Shown here: one piece after another, positions 8,878 through 16,873 of the stretch
Numbering within the stretch: the first letter of the stretch is position 1
Layout of the letters: each line of letters opens with the position of its first letter
Source of the DNA: Lewinellaceae bacterium
GTDB taxonomy: Bacteria > Bacteroidota > Bacteroidia > Chitinophagales > Saprospiraceae
Reading direction: 5' to 3'
Length of the DNA stretch: 64,000 nucleotides
NCBI GenBank assembly: GCA_020636195.1
Contig: JACJYH010000001.1
Span: 124,001-188,000, forward strand
Position numbers and translations under genes: made by a program
The notes under the pieces: generated by a model
Database searches by the model: none
Seen by the model: the letters and a program-made list of their open reading frames with translations, nothing else
What the model was told of the DNA's origin: nothing

Positions 8878-9324
8878 TTATTCCTGTACTAATTCAAACT
8901 GTACTGTTGACTTTACTTCTTTGTGAAAATTTACTTCTGCTGTGTAAATACCCACTTCTTTGACTTCTTCTGGTAAAACAATTTTCTTTCTCTCCACGTC
9001 TAGGTCTAATTGATCCTTCAACGCTTGAGCTAATTGTACGCTTGTCACACTACCGAAAATTTTACCGGAAGTACCGGCTTTAACACCAATTCTCAATGTT
9101 TGACCTTCTAATTTTTCTGCCATTACTTTGTATTCATCAACTTTGGCTGCTTCTTTTGCTTCTTCTTCAGCAATCATAGCATCCAATTTCTTTCTATTGG
9201 CAGCATTGGCATTTACCGCCAATCCTTGAGGGATGAGATAATTTCTACCGTAACCCGGTTTTACTTTCACGATACTATGCTTATCTCCTAAATTATCTAA
9301 ATCTTTTAAAAGTATGATTTCCAT
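8878..9324 (-). CDS. rplI: 50S ribosomal protein L9
   Basis: The 148-residue protein matches L9 over its length: N-terminal MEIILLKDLDNLGDKHSIVKVK and GYGRNYLIPQGLAV, the long connecting helix rich in Ala, Glu and Lys (about 40-75), and the C-terminal domain with KIFGSVTSVQLAQAL. L9 binds 23S rRNA at the L1 stalk base. It is the last gene of the rpsF-rpsR-rplI operon, 18 bases after rpsR, and is followed by a hairpin terminator. Confidence 0.97.
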   Translation of the reverse strand: MEIILLKDLDNLGDKHSIVKVKPGYGRNYLIPQGLAVNANAANRKKLDAMIAEEEAKEAAKVDEYKVMAEKLEGQTLRIGVKAGTSGKIFGSVTSVQLAQALKDQLDLDVERKKIVLPEEVKEVGIYTAEVNFHKEVKSTVQFELVQE

Positions 9325-9342
9325 TTGAATACTGTTTAATGA

Positions 9343-9609
9343 TTATTTTAATAAGTCAGCTACATAAGGAAGAATAGCCAAGTGTCTTGCTCTTTTTACG
9401 GCAACAGCAACTAATTTCTGATATTTCAAGGAATTTCCTGTGATCCTTCTAGGCAATAGTTTGCCTTGCTCGTTGATAAACTGAAGCAAGAATTCTGAAT
9501 CCTTATAATCGATGTACTTAATACCATACTTTTTGAATCGGCAATATTTTTTGCGCTTACGACCTATGGTAGGATTATTTAAAAATTTTATATCGTCTCT
9601 TGAAGCCAT
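9343..9609 (-). CDS. rpsR: 30S ribosomal protein S18
   Basis: The 88-residue basic protein has the S18 hallmarks KYCRFKKYGIKYIDYKD, LLQFINEQGKLLPRRITG and the C-terminal RARHLAILPYV. S18 pairs with S6 on the 30S platform, and the gene sits between rpsF and rplI as in most bacteria. It lies 42 bases after rpsF. Identification is firm. Confidence 0.97.
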   Translation of the reverse strand: MASRDDIKFLNNPTIGRKRKKYCRFKKYGIKYIDYKDSEFLLQFINEQGKLLPRRITGNSLKYQKLVAVAVKRARHLAILPYVADLLK

Positions 9610-9651
9610 TTTTTAATTTTTTGAATGTGATAATAAATTTAACAAGTGAGG

Positions 9652-10101
9652 TTATTCTTCCTCAACCTTTGAAGGTGCTTTCACCATAACTTCTTCTACT
9701 ACTTTTTCTTTCTTTTCAACTGTAGTAGCTGCATCATTTGGCTTTTTCTTATCCTTCTTTTTGTAAGCAACAATTTTTCCAGACCTTCTGTCCTCGTTGT
9801 ACTTCACACCATACTTGTCCAATTTCACTGTGAGAAAACGCATGATTCTCTCATCACGTCGCAATGCCAATTCTACTTTACTGATGACTTCCCCAGCAGT
9901 TGTAGAAAACTCGATACAATAATATATACCGGATGATTTTTTGTTGATAGGGTATGCCAATTGTCTCAAACCCATATCATGTACATGTACGATATTGCAG
10001 CCATTGTCCTTCAATAGGCTCTCGTATGTACTTCCTGTCGTTTTTATTTCATCACCTGACAGAACGGGATCGATGATGAAAGTCACTTCATATTGATTCA
10101 T
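9652..10101 (-). CDS. rpsF: 30S ribosomal protein S6
   Basis: The 149-residue protein starts MNQYEVTFIIDPVLSGDEI and contains DMGLRQLAYPINKKSSGIYY, the conserved S6 core that binds S18. The C-terminal 45 residues after LDKYGVKYNEDRR form a Lys/Glu-rich tail, longer than in Escherichia coli but common in Bacteroidota. A well-matched promoter and a small hairpin lie directly upstream (10141-10193), so this is the first gene of the operon. Confidence 0.96.
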   Translation of the reverse strand: MNQYEVTFIIDPVLSGDEIKTTGSTYESLLKDNGCNIVHVHDMGLRQLAYPINKKSSGIYYCIEFSTTAGEVISKVELALRRDERIMRFLTVKLDKYGVKYNEDRRSGKIVAYKKKDKKKPNDAATTVEKKEKVVEEVMVKAPSKVEEE

Positions 10102-10140
10102 TATTTTTTGAAGTAAAGGATTAAATAAATAATTAATTAA

Positions 10141-10160
10141 CTCGAAATTTTCATTTCGGG
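10141..10160 (-). promoter_or_regulatory. Hairpin at the 5' end of the rpsF leader
   Basis: In the rpsF transcript the bases CCCGAAAU and AUUUCGAG (10153-10160 and 10141-10148; the two outer pairs are a G-U and a C-G) pair around a GAAA tetraloop. The predicted transcription start is at or next to the base of this stem. It may protect the mRNA end or take part in S6/S18 autoregulation; the latter is inference from the known rpsF leader motif in other bacteria. Confidence 0.4.
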
Positions 10161-10163
10161 CTG

Positions 10164-10193
10164 CAAAGGTAATATAATACTTTGATTTACAAA
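10164..10193 (-). promoter_or_regulatory. Promoter of the rpsF-rpsR-rplI operon
   Basis: On the minus strand TTTG (10190-10193) is followed after 18 bases by TACCTTTG (10164-10171). This matches both elements and the spacing of the Bacteroidota housekeeping promoter (TTTG, 17-21 bases, TAnnTTTG). Predicted leader length is about 55 bases. It is the best promoter match in the window. Confidence 0.8.
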
Positions 10194-10283
10194 ATAATAT
10201 TTTTTACTTTTTAAAGGTCAATTTAACTTTTCACAAGTATATCGGTACATAGAAGAACTCAACCAATTTAGTTCCGATATCTC

Positions 10284-10928
10284 TTAAACGCTTACCGAAC
10301 TAGTTTTCTCAGCAATAAAATCCAAGTTTTTACACGTAAATCCTTTCTCATACAAATGTTCCAATAGTTTTGGAAGTACATACCGAAGTTTTTTTTCTGA
10401 TTTATAATTGTCATGTAACACGATAATACTGCCTTTTTGATAGTGATCTATGATGTTTTTATAACAATCTTCTTGGGATAAATTATTGTCAAAATCTCCA
10501 CTGAGCACATCCCACATAACTATGGTTTTGTGTTTTCTAATTTCGGTGGATTGGCTAGGTTTTAATTTTCCATATGGTGGTCGAAATAATGGAGATGCGC
10601 AGTAATGATCACAAAGTCCTACGTTTTCTAAATATGTTTCTGTGTCCGTCATCCATCCGTTCAGATGATTGTGTGTATGGTTACCAACGGTATGTCCTTC
10701 AGATTGCAGCCTATAAAAAATATCCTGATTTTTTACTATGTTTTCTCCCACACAAAAAAAAGTTGCTTTGGCTTTATAATTTGAAAGTGTGTCTAATACC
10801 CAAGGTGTAAGTCCATCAATTGGCCCATCATCAAACGTCAGAAATACAACCGGTTCATCTGTTTTGATGTGCCATATGTAATCTTTGAAGAAGCTTTTGA
10901 CCAAAGTAGGAGTCTGGACTAAATACAT
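10284..10928 (-). CDS. Polysaccharide deacetylase (NodB/CE4 family)
   Basis: The 214-residue protein has the NodB motifs in order: TFDDGP at 31-36 (catalytic base and metal Asp), GNHTHNH with metal histidines at about 84 and 88, RPPYG at 116-120, WDVLSGDFDNN near 140 and IIVLHDNY near 170. Enzymes of this family remove N- or O-acetyl groups from peptidoglycan, chitin-like or other polysaccharides. No cleavable signal peptide is clear (MYLVQTPTLVKSFF), so the cellular location is uncertain. It is divergent from gltX. Substrate cannot be inferred. Confidence 0.88.
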   Translation of the reverse strand: MYLVQTPTLVKSFFKDYIWHIKTDEPVVFLTFDDGPIDGLTPWVLDTLSNYKAKATFFCVGENIVKNQDIFYRLQSEGHTVGNHTHNHLNGWMTDTETYLENVGLCDHYCASPLFRPPYGKLKPSQSTEIRKHKTIVMWDVLSGDFDNNLSQEDCYKNIIDHYQKGSIIVLHDNYKSEKKLRYVLPKLLEHLYEKGFTCKNLDFIAEKTSSVSV

Positions 10929-11078
10929 AAATACTATGTTATGAGAGAATAAAAACTAATTTTGCATCACAGAACCAAAATAGCTCTAATATTTGCATAA
11001 AGCTATCATAAGAACGCATCATCTTGATGACATGATAGTCTATATACATCAACATTAACAATATTTAACAATTAATCA

Positions 11079-12608
11079 ATGAAAGATGAACGCTCTGGCC
11101 AAAATCGCAATTGTAGAGTAAGATTTGCGCCAAGTCCTACAGGCCCATTGCACATCGGAGGAGTTCGTACGGCTTTGTACAACTATCTATTTGCACGTCA
11201 GCAACAAGGCACTTTTATTTTGAGGATAGAAGATACCGATCAAGTAAGGTATGTTCCCGGTGCAGAGCAATACATCATCAATTCTCTCCAATGGTTTGGA
11301 CTAGTCCCTGATGAAGGTCCTGGTTTTGGCGGTGCATATGGTCCATATCGCCAATCTGAAAGAAAGGAAATATACGATCAGTACGCCATGAAATTAGTAC
11401 ATGAAGGCAAAGCTTACTATGCTTTTGATACGCCGGATGAATTGGAAAAATATAGAGAGTCAGATCCCACCTTCAAGTATGATGCTTCCAATAGAATGAA
11501 ACTCCGAAATAGTTTGAATTTCACTGAAGCACAGACTAAGCAGTTACTTGAATCAAGCACGGAGTATGTGATCAGGTTGAAGATAGATCCCAAAAATTCT
11601 GTGACATTTCAGGATAGAATTCGTGGTGAAGTAACTTTCAGCACTGACGAACTGGATGACAAGGTCATTTTAAAAGGCGACGGTATGCCTACATATCATT
11701 TGGCAAACATCATTGACGACCATTTGATGGAGATTTCTCATGTGATCAGAGGTGAAGAATGGCTGTCTAGTACAGCACACCATGTGATCATGTACGATTA
11801 CTTCGGATGGAATCCACCTGAGTTCGCTCATTTGCCTCTAATATTGAAGCCTTCCGGCAAAGGCAAATTAAGCAAAAGAGATGGCGCCAAATTTGGATTT
11901 CCGGTGTTTCCGCTCTCATGGGAATCCGGTGATCCTGAGGATAGGTTTACAGGATTTAAAGAAGATGGATACCTACCTGAGGCAGTATTGAACTTCTTGG
12001 TTTTATTGGGATGGAGCCCTCACTCAGAAAAAGAAATGTTTACTTTGGATGAATTGATTCAAGTCTTCGACATAGAAAATATCGTCAAGTCAGGCGCCCG
12101 ATTTGATATTGATAAAGCATTATGGTTTAATCAACACTATATCATTCAAAGTAGCAATGAAGATTTGGCAAAGAAACTTATTATCACTTGCGAAAAATTG
12201 GGTATCCAAACCAATGAATCCTACCTTTTAGGGGTTGCTGCCTTGATGAAAGAGAGGGTACACAAAATCGATGAAATGATCACTTCTGCAATGTACTTTT
12301 TCTTGCCACCTACCTCGTATGATGAAGGCATGATCAAGAAAAAATATAAATCAGAATTGGGGCAACATCTTGAAGAGATTGGTAAAGTTGTTGGATCTTC
12401 AGAATCCTCCTCATTAGAACATAATGTAAAGTCTTACATCAGCGAACAATCCTTAAAAATGGGTGATATTATGCCGTTATTACGAATTGCGATTAGTGGC
12501 ACTATGCAAGGTCCTGATTTATTTGAAACCATGTCTTTAGTGGGATTAGAAGAGAGTCGTCGCCGTATTTCAAGCAGTGTAGAAGCGTATAATAAGTTGA
12601 TTCAATAA
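11079..12608 (+). CDS. gltX: Glutamyl-tRNA synthetase
   Basis: The class I synthetase of 509 residues charges tRNA-Glu (and in some bacteria tRNA-Gln). RFAPSPTGPLHIGG, with the HIGH-type motif at 25-28, the RIEDTDQ segment, GDGMPTYHLANIIDDHLM, HVIRGEEWLSS and the KMSKS-equivalent KLSKRDG near 264 are all present, followed by the anticodon-binding helical domain. An insertion KFGFPVFPLSWE directly after KLSKRDGA is the form seen in Bacteroidota. The stop codon lies 23 bases before a MITE-like element that fills the gap to lpxH. Confidence 0.96.
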   Translation: MKDERSGQNRNCRVRFAPSPTGPLHIGGVRTALYNYLFARQQQGTFILRIEDTDQVRYVPGAEQYIINSLQWFGLVPDEGPGFGGAYGPYRQSERKEIYDQYAMKLVHEGKAYYAFDTPDELEKYRESDPTFKYDASNRMKLRNSLNFTEAQTKQLLESSTEYVIRLKIDPKNSVTFQDRIRGEVTFSTDELDDKVILKGDGMPTYHLANIIDDHLMEISHVIRGEEWLSSTAHHVIMYDYFGWNPPEFAHLPLILKPSGKGKLSKRDGAKFGFPVFPLSWESGDPEDRFTGFKEDGYLPEAVLNFLVLLGWSPHSEKEMFTLDELIQVFDIENIVKSGARFDIDKALWFNQHYIIQSSNEDLAKKLIITCEKLGIQTNESYLLGVAALMKERVHKIDEMITSAMYFFLPPTSYDEGMIKKKYKSELGQHLEEIGKVVGSSESSSLEHNVKSYISEQSLKMGDIMPLLRIAISGTMQGPDLFETMSLVGLEESRRRISSSVEAYNKLIQ

Positions 12609-12631
12609 ATAGATTTTTCTCAGAAAATCTA

Positions 12632-12793
12632 AGAGTATGTTTAAATTTTATTTTTGGATAATAAAATGGAATTATTTTGAGCGAAAAAAGGCAAATTTTG
12701 CCGTCGAATGTGGGCAATGCGAAGAATAATTTAACGAATTTGTAGCCAAAATAAAATATTTTCTTGCTAATGGATAAATTTTAAACATACTCT
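12632..12793. repeat. MITE-like element, copy 1 (162 bp)
   Basis: The element begins AGAGTATGTTTAAA and ends with the exact inverted copy of those 14 bases. The interior contains GGAATTATTTTGAGCG, a short GGCAAA/TTTGCC hairpin and AACGAATTTGTAGCC. The same 162-bp unit recurs at 32172 and 33353, and a rearranged version at 41087. It has no coding capacity for a transposase, so it is a non-autonomous element. Its right end supplies the last two bases of the lpxH stop codon. Confidence 0.85.
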
Positions 12794-13568
12794 AAATTGA
12801 ATTTCCAAATATCTTTGTGTATCGAGATTCAAAAAATTTCAATTGCAAAGATTCGCCATCAAAAACGGCATATGAACAGAAGTGCATCCACTCGCCAAGA
12901 TTAATATATCTACTCTTGCCGTTGGATAATCTAAAGTCTATGGGTAGATGTCGATGCCCAAAAATAAAGTAATCTACATCTGTGGTTTTTATTTTTTCTT
13001 CACAATACTCTACTAACCATTCTCCTTTTTCTGTAGAAAATTCGCTGTCATCTTCTGTATATGTTCTGCTTTTCTTACTAAAATACTTCATCAATGGAAT
13101 CCCAATACTTGGATGAATGAAGGAAAAAAGTCTTTGACAAATTTTATTTGAAAATATGGCTTTGATAATTTTGTATCCGTGATCTCCGGGACCCAATCCG
13201 TCTCCATGACCTATGATAAACTTTTTACCGTGTAAATCCAACTCAATTGGCGCTTTAAATATGGGAATACCCAACTCATCAGTGAAGTATGAAAACATCC
13301 ACATATCGTGATTGCCAATAAAAAAGTAAATCGATATGCCTTGGTCTCTAAGTTCAGCTAATTTGCCAAACAACCTAACAAATCCCTTTGGAACAACATG
13401 TCGGTATTCAAACCAGTAATCAAAAACATCACCTACGAGGTATATCGCTTCCGCATCAGATTTGACACTATCCAACCATGACACAATTTTCTTTTCTCTC
13501 TCTGAAGATGTCAAATCGGCATCTATACCCAAATGAAAATCTGATACAAAGTAGGTTTTATGACCCAT
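12792..13568 (-). CDS. lpxH: UDP-2,3-diacylglucosamine diphosphatase (LpxH-like)
   Basis: This 258-residue calcineurin-like phosphoesterase carries the metal motifs SDFHLG (9-14), GDVFD (46-50), GNHD (85-88), GHGDG and GHRH. The pattern and length match LpxH, which hydrolyses UDP-diacylglucosamine to lipid X in lipid A synthesis on the cytoplasmic side of the inner membrane. The ATG at 13568 is chosen because the longer reading from 13634 would run 52 bases into the upstream gene and adds a non-conserved N-terminus. It follows the 3-hydroxyanthranilate dioxygenase gene by 14 bases. Its TAG stop uses the terminal AG of MITE copy 1. Confidence 0.85.
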   Translation of the reverse strand: MGHKTYFVSDFHLGIDADLTSSEREKKIVSWLDSVKSDAEAIYLVGDVFDYWFEYRHVVPKGFVRLFGKLAELRDQGISIYFFIGNHDMWMFSYFTDELGIPIFKAPIELDLHGKKFIIGHGDGLGPGDHGYKIIKAIFSNKICQRLFSFIHPSIGIPLMKYFSKKSRTYTEDDSEFSTEKGEWLVEYCEEKIKTTDVDYFIFGHRHLPIDFRLSNGKSRYINLGEWMHFCSYAVFDGESLQLKFFESRYTKIFGNSI

Positions 13569-13582
13569 TCGGAAACCGAGTG

Positions 13583-14113
13583 TTAATCGACAAACCTTTT
13601 GTCTGCTTCCATGACGTGGTTGCAAACAGGACATTTTCTGAGTTCATCTGATCCGTAAAAATGTCTGAATCTTGGAAGGAAATCTTTTTCAATGTTTTCC
13701 AACTTGAAATATGATTCGTGCAATTTATGGTTACAATTTTCACAAAACCAGAGCAATCCATCATTCTCATGACCTTGCCTTTTTAGTTCTATAACTAGGC
13801 CAATAGAACCTTCTGATCGCATAGGAGAATGTGGCACCATGGCAGGCAATAAAAACATTTCACCTTCTTTTATCGGCACATCCACTGGTTTGCCATCTTC
13901 TTGTATTCTGACTACGATATCACCTTCCAATTGGTAATAAAGCTCTTCAGTTTCATTGTAATGATAATCTTTACGAGCATTTGGCCCTGCTACTATCATC
14001 ACTATGTAGTCTCCGGCATCCTTGTACAGATTTCTATTGCCAACAGGTGGTTTCAACTCATGCCTGTGCTCATCTATCCATTTTTGTAAATTAAAAGGTC
14101 GTGCTACTGCCAT
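13583..14113 (-). CDS. nbaC: 3-hydroxyanthranilate 3,4-dioxygenase
   Basis: The cupin enzyme opens the ring of 3-hydroxyanthranilate with O2 to a product that cyclises spontaneously to quinolinate, the NadC substrate. The 176 residues contain the Fe(II) ligands H51, E57 and H95 and substrate arginines R47 and R99, at the same positions as in the characterised Cupriavidus enzyme, plus C-terminal CxxC pairs at 124/127 and 161/164 that form the rubredoxin-like iron site of the bacterial form. Other kynurenine-pathway genes are not in the window. It is probably co-transcribed with lpxH 14 bases downstream, although the two functions are unrelated. Confidence 0.93.
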   Translation of the reverse strand: MAVARPFNLQKWIDEHRHELKPPVGNRNLYKDAGDYIVMIVAGPNARKDYHYNETEELYYQLEGDIVVRIQEDGKPVDVPIKEGEMFLLPAMVPHSPMRSEGSIGLVIELKRQGHENDGLLWFCENCNHKLHESYFKLENIEKDFLPRFRHFYGSDELRKCPVCNHVMEADKRFVD

Positions 14114-14556
14114 AATATTTACATTTTATTGAACCATAAAAATATAAATAATTCCGATGGTAACAGTGCTTTCTATCCAATTTATTTCATCTTCATATTT
14201 CAATGTCAAAAATCTTTGCATATTTCAAAGGATCAAAACATCTATTCTACATCCCAGAAGCACAAAAAACATCCGTTACTAAATGATAAATAGTATCCTT
14301 TCAACCAAGATCCAAAGTCTCCTATTTGAAAACTAGGATCCGTAAATTTCATTATTGCTCACAAGGACAAAACAAGAAAAGTGTTTTCATTCATATTTTC
14401 AATTATAACTTTGTTAAGTTATTTTGTAAAAATTCTAGGAAAACAACGTTAGTTAAATATTTATTTTTAATTTTGTAAACTATTGTGTCTGAATGTACTT
14501 CAGCACTCCATTTCCTTATTTTTTCTTATCATTTACTCATATAAAAGTTACAAGTT
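14114..14556. other. Intergenic region between divergent genes
   Basis: This 443-base AT-rich stretch separates the dioxygenase gene from the T9SS protein at 14557 and should contain promoters for both. No exact TAnnTTTG box with a -33 partner was found, and no convincing ORF, RNA or repeat was seen. Confidence 0.5.
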
Positions 14557-16839
14557 TTGAAAGCTTTAAAATTCCTATCCATATTTCTCATCTCCACTTT
14601 TGTGCAGATCACTTTATCAGCCGGAATCGTATGCCCTCCGAATGTGAATATCATGTGTTACGATGACATACATTATTTACCACAGGTCGGTGTGCCTACT
14701 GTTTTTGGCTACCCTTCAGAAATATTAGAATATTATGATCAATCTTCCAATACCATGTGTTCTAGCGGTGACGTAACAAGAATTTGGTATCTTGATCTAA
14801 ATCAAAATCAACAACATGACACCGGAGAACATAGCTGCGTACAACATATCTATGTTCAACATATTGATGGTAATGTTAGTGTGACATTTCCTCAGGACAA
14901 AGTATATTCATGTAAGGAAGATATTGAATTTGAAGCTCCAGATTGGACTTCCGGACCGTGCGACATGATGGCCTATTCATATAATGACCTCGTGTACAAT
15001 GGTGCGAGTGATGCTTGTTATAAGATTTTGCGCAATTTTACTGTGATTAATTGGTGTACCTATGAAAATAATCCTCAAGGAGATGGGGTTTGGACACATA
15101 CTCAAGTAATTAAAGTCGTTGAAACCACAAAACCTGTCATCAAAAACTGTGCGGATGTAACGCTATCGGTTTCCGGAGCGGATTGCAAGGCGACTTTTCA
15201 GATAAGCAACTCCGCAACTGATGTTGGAGATTGTATTTCCCATGAATTAGAATGGATCGTTGACGTGGATCTTTGGGGAGATGGCATTGTTGAATACACA
15301 TTTTCGAAGACCGAACCTTATCCATTTACATTAAAACCAACAAAAAATGGTGAAGCTATATCAATCCTTCTCCCAGAAAAAGCACCGATTGGCCTTCATA
15401 AGGTGACTTGGAAAGTAAAAGACAAATGTAATAACTACGCCAACTGTCTTCAGAAGGTCGTTGTTAAAGACACAAAGGCACCGACACCATATCTTCACCC
15501 CATTATTTCGGCTGCTTTCACAAAAGATATGGCTCCATTGAAATTTCCGGCACGGATGTTCAACATTGATTCTTATGATAACTGCACACAAAAATCCATG
15601 CTTAGATATTCATTTTCTCCAAATGTCAATGACTCACTGAAAATGATTCAATGTTCAAATAGTGGATTTCAGTTTTGGACTGTATATGTCACCGATATGG
15701 CAGGCAATCAATCCTTTACCAATGTATTCGCCTTAGTCTTCGATAATGGATCATGCAATATGCGCCAAACACTTCAGGGTCAACTCAAAAATAGCAACAG
15801 ATCTACCATCGCTCCGATTCAATTGATAGCGGAAAGGTCCGATCATTCTATGACAGAATCTACTACAGCACAGAATGATGGTTCCTTTGAGTTTAATGCA
15901 TTTCCGCTATATGATGATTTCACATTTTCTATTGAGTCAAAGCCTAAAGTTGATAAGAAAAGTATCAATGTTTTAGACCTGATCATGCTTCAAGATTACA
16001 TCTTTGGAGATTATGACTTGACAAACTTCCAGTTTCCTGCATCTGACATCAATGCGGATGGTAAAATCAATGTGTACGATGTAGTTGAACTAAGAGACCT
16101 TATCCTCGATTCAGAAAAGGAGTCTGATATTTTGTATTATTTTGATGTGGATACCATTTCCAAAAAAGAGGATGTAAATTCTCTCAAGAATCAGCTCAAT
16201 ATTAAAGCATTTGACGGATTTATAGATATTACCGGAGTAGCAGTTGGTGACATTTCTGATGCTAATGAAGTTGCTTCAGAATCTCGTTCCATGACTTCAT
16301 TGTACATGTTGCAGAATGCATCCACAATAGATATCATTCCACAAAATGATGAAGTATGGCAAGGTTTTCAATTAAAGTTGAACATCCCTTCAGACATCAT
16401 CGACTTAGTGGAAGTCAGTTCGGGTGGGTTGATACATCCCAATCAAATCATCAAAGATGTTGAAAACCATTCAATCACAATTCTATATCCTGAGTCTCTA
16501 GCAGTCTCTAGCCATAATCCAATCATTTCACTTCATTATTCTGGTCTTACGCCGACTGAGGTGGGATTAGATCCATCCAGTATCGTGGTGAAAAATGGAT
16601 ACCAAGCTTCAGGAATTGTGGGTAAATACCAGCGTCCGATGCTACAACCCAACCCCAACAATGGTACTTTTACCATATTTGGAGTCGATGCAATCCACTC
16701 TGTAGTAAATGTTTTAGGGCAACCTTGTGCTTTTGAGCAAAATGGAAATAGGATCACACTTTCACAACCTGCGGGTATCTATTTTATCATGTACAGTGCT
16801 AACGGCAAGGTAGAAACGTCAACCGTTACGATAGAATAA
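14557..16839 (+). CDS. Secreted T9SS protein with dockerin-like repeat
   Basis: The 760-residue protein begins with a signal peptide (MKALKFLSIFLISTFVQI...) read from a TTG codon; no ATG precedes it in a useful position. The N-terminal half is Cys-rich with HYR-like segments, for example DTKAPTPYLHPII and TVYVTDMAGNQSF. At about 465-520 lie two dockerin/EF-hand type calcium loops, NVLDLIMLQDYIFG and DINADGKINVYDVVELRDLI. The C-terminal 70 residues (LQPNPNNGTFTIFG to the end) are a T9SS type A sorting domain. It is likely an exported surface or matrix protein; no catalytic domain was recognised. Confidence 0.75.
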   Translation: MKALKFLSIFLISTFVQITLSAGIVCPPNVNIMCYDDIHYLPQVGVPTVFGYPSEILEYYDQSSNTMCSSGDVTRIWYLDLNQNQQHDTGEHSCVQHIYVQHIDGNVSVTFPQDKVYSCKEDIEFEAPDWTSGPCDMMAYSYNDLVYNGASDACYKILRNFTVINWCTYENNPQGDGVWTHTQVIKVVETTKPVIKNCADVTLSVSGADCKATFQISNSATDVGDCISHELEWIVDVDLWGDGIVEYTFSKTEPYPFTLKPTKNGEAISILLPEKAPIGLHKVTWKVKDKCNNYANCLQKVVVKDTKAPTPYLHPIISAAFTKDMAPLKFPARMFNIDSYDNCTQKSMLRYSFSPNVNDSLKMIQCSNSGFQFWTVYVTDMAGNQSFTNVFALVFDNGSCNMRQTLQGQLKNSNRSTIAPIQLIAERSDHSMTESTTAQNDGSFEFNAFPLYDDFTFSIESKPKVDKKSINVLDLIMLQDYIFGDYDLTNFQFPASDINADGKINVYDVVELRDLILDSEKESDILYYFDVDTISKKEDVNSLKNQLNIKAFDGFIDITGVAVGDISDANEVASESRSMTSLYMLQNASTIDIIPQNDEVWQGFQLKLNIPSDIIDLVEVSSGGLIHPNQIIKDVENHSITILYPESLAVSSHNPIISLHYSGLTPTEVGLDPSSIVVKNGYQASGIVGKYQRPMLQPNPNNGTFTIFGVDAIHSVVNVLGQPCAFEQNGNRITLSQPAGIYFIMYSANGKVETSTVTIE

Positions 16840-16873
16840 AGTGTTTCTTTCCAAAGGATTATTGGTTATCCTA

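Noticed and set aside
12502..12717. Minus-strand ORF of 71 codons over the end of gltX
   Set aside because: It overlaps gltX and MITE copy 1; the matching reading in copy 2 (32096-32299) shows that its similarity comes from the repeat, not from a protein family.
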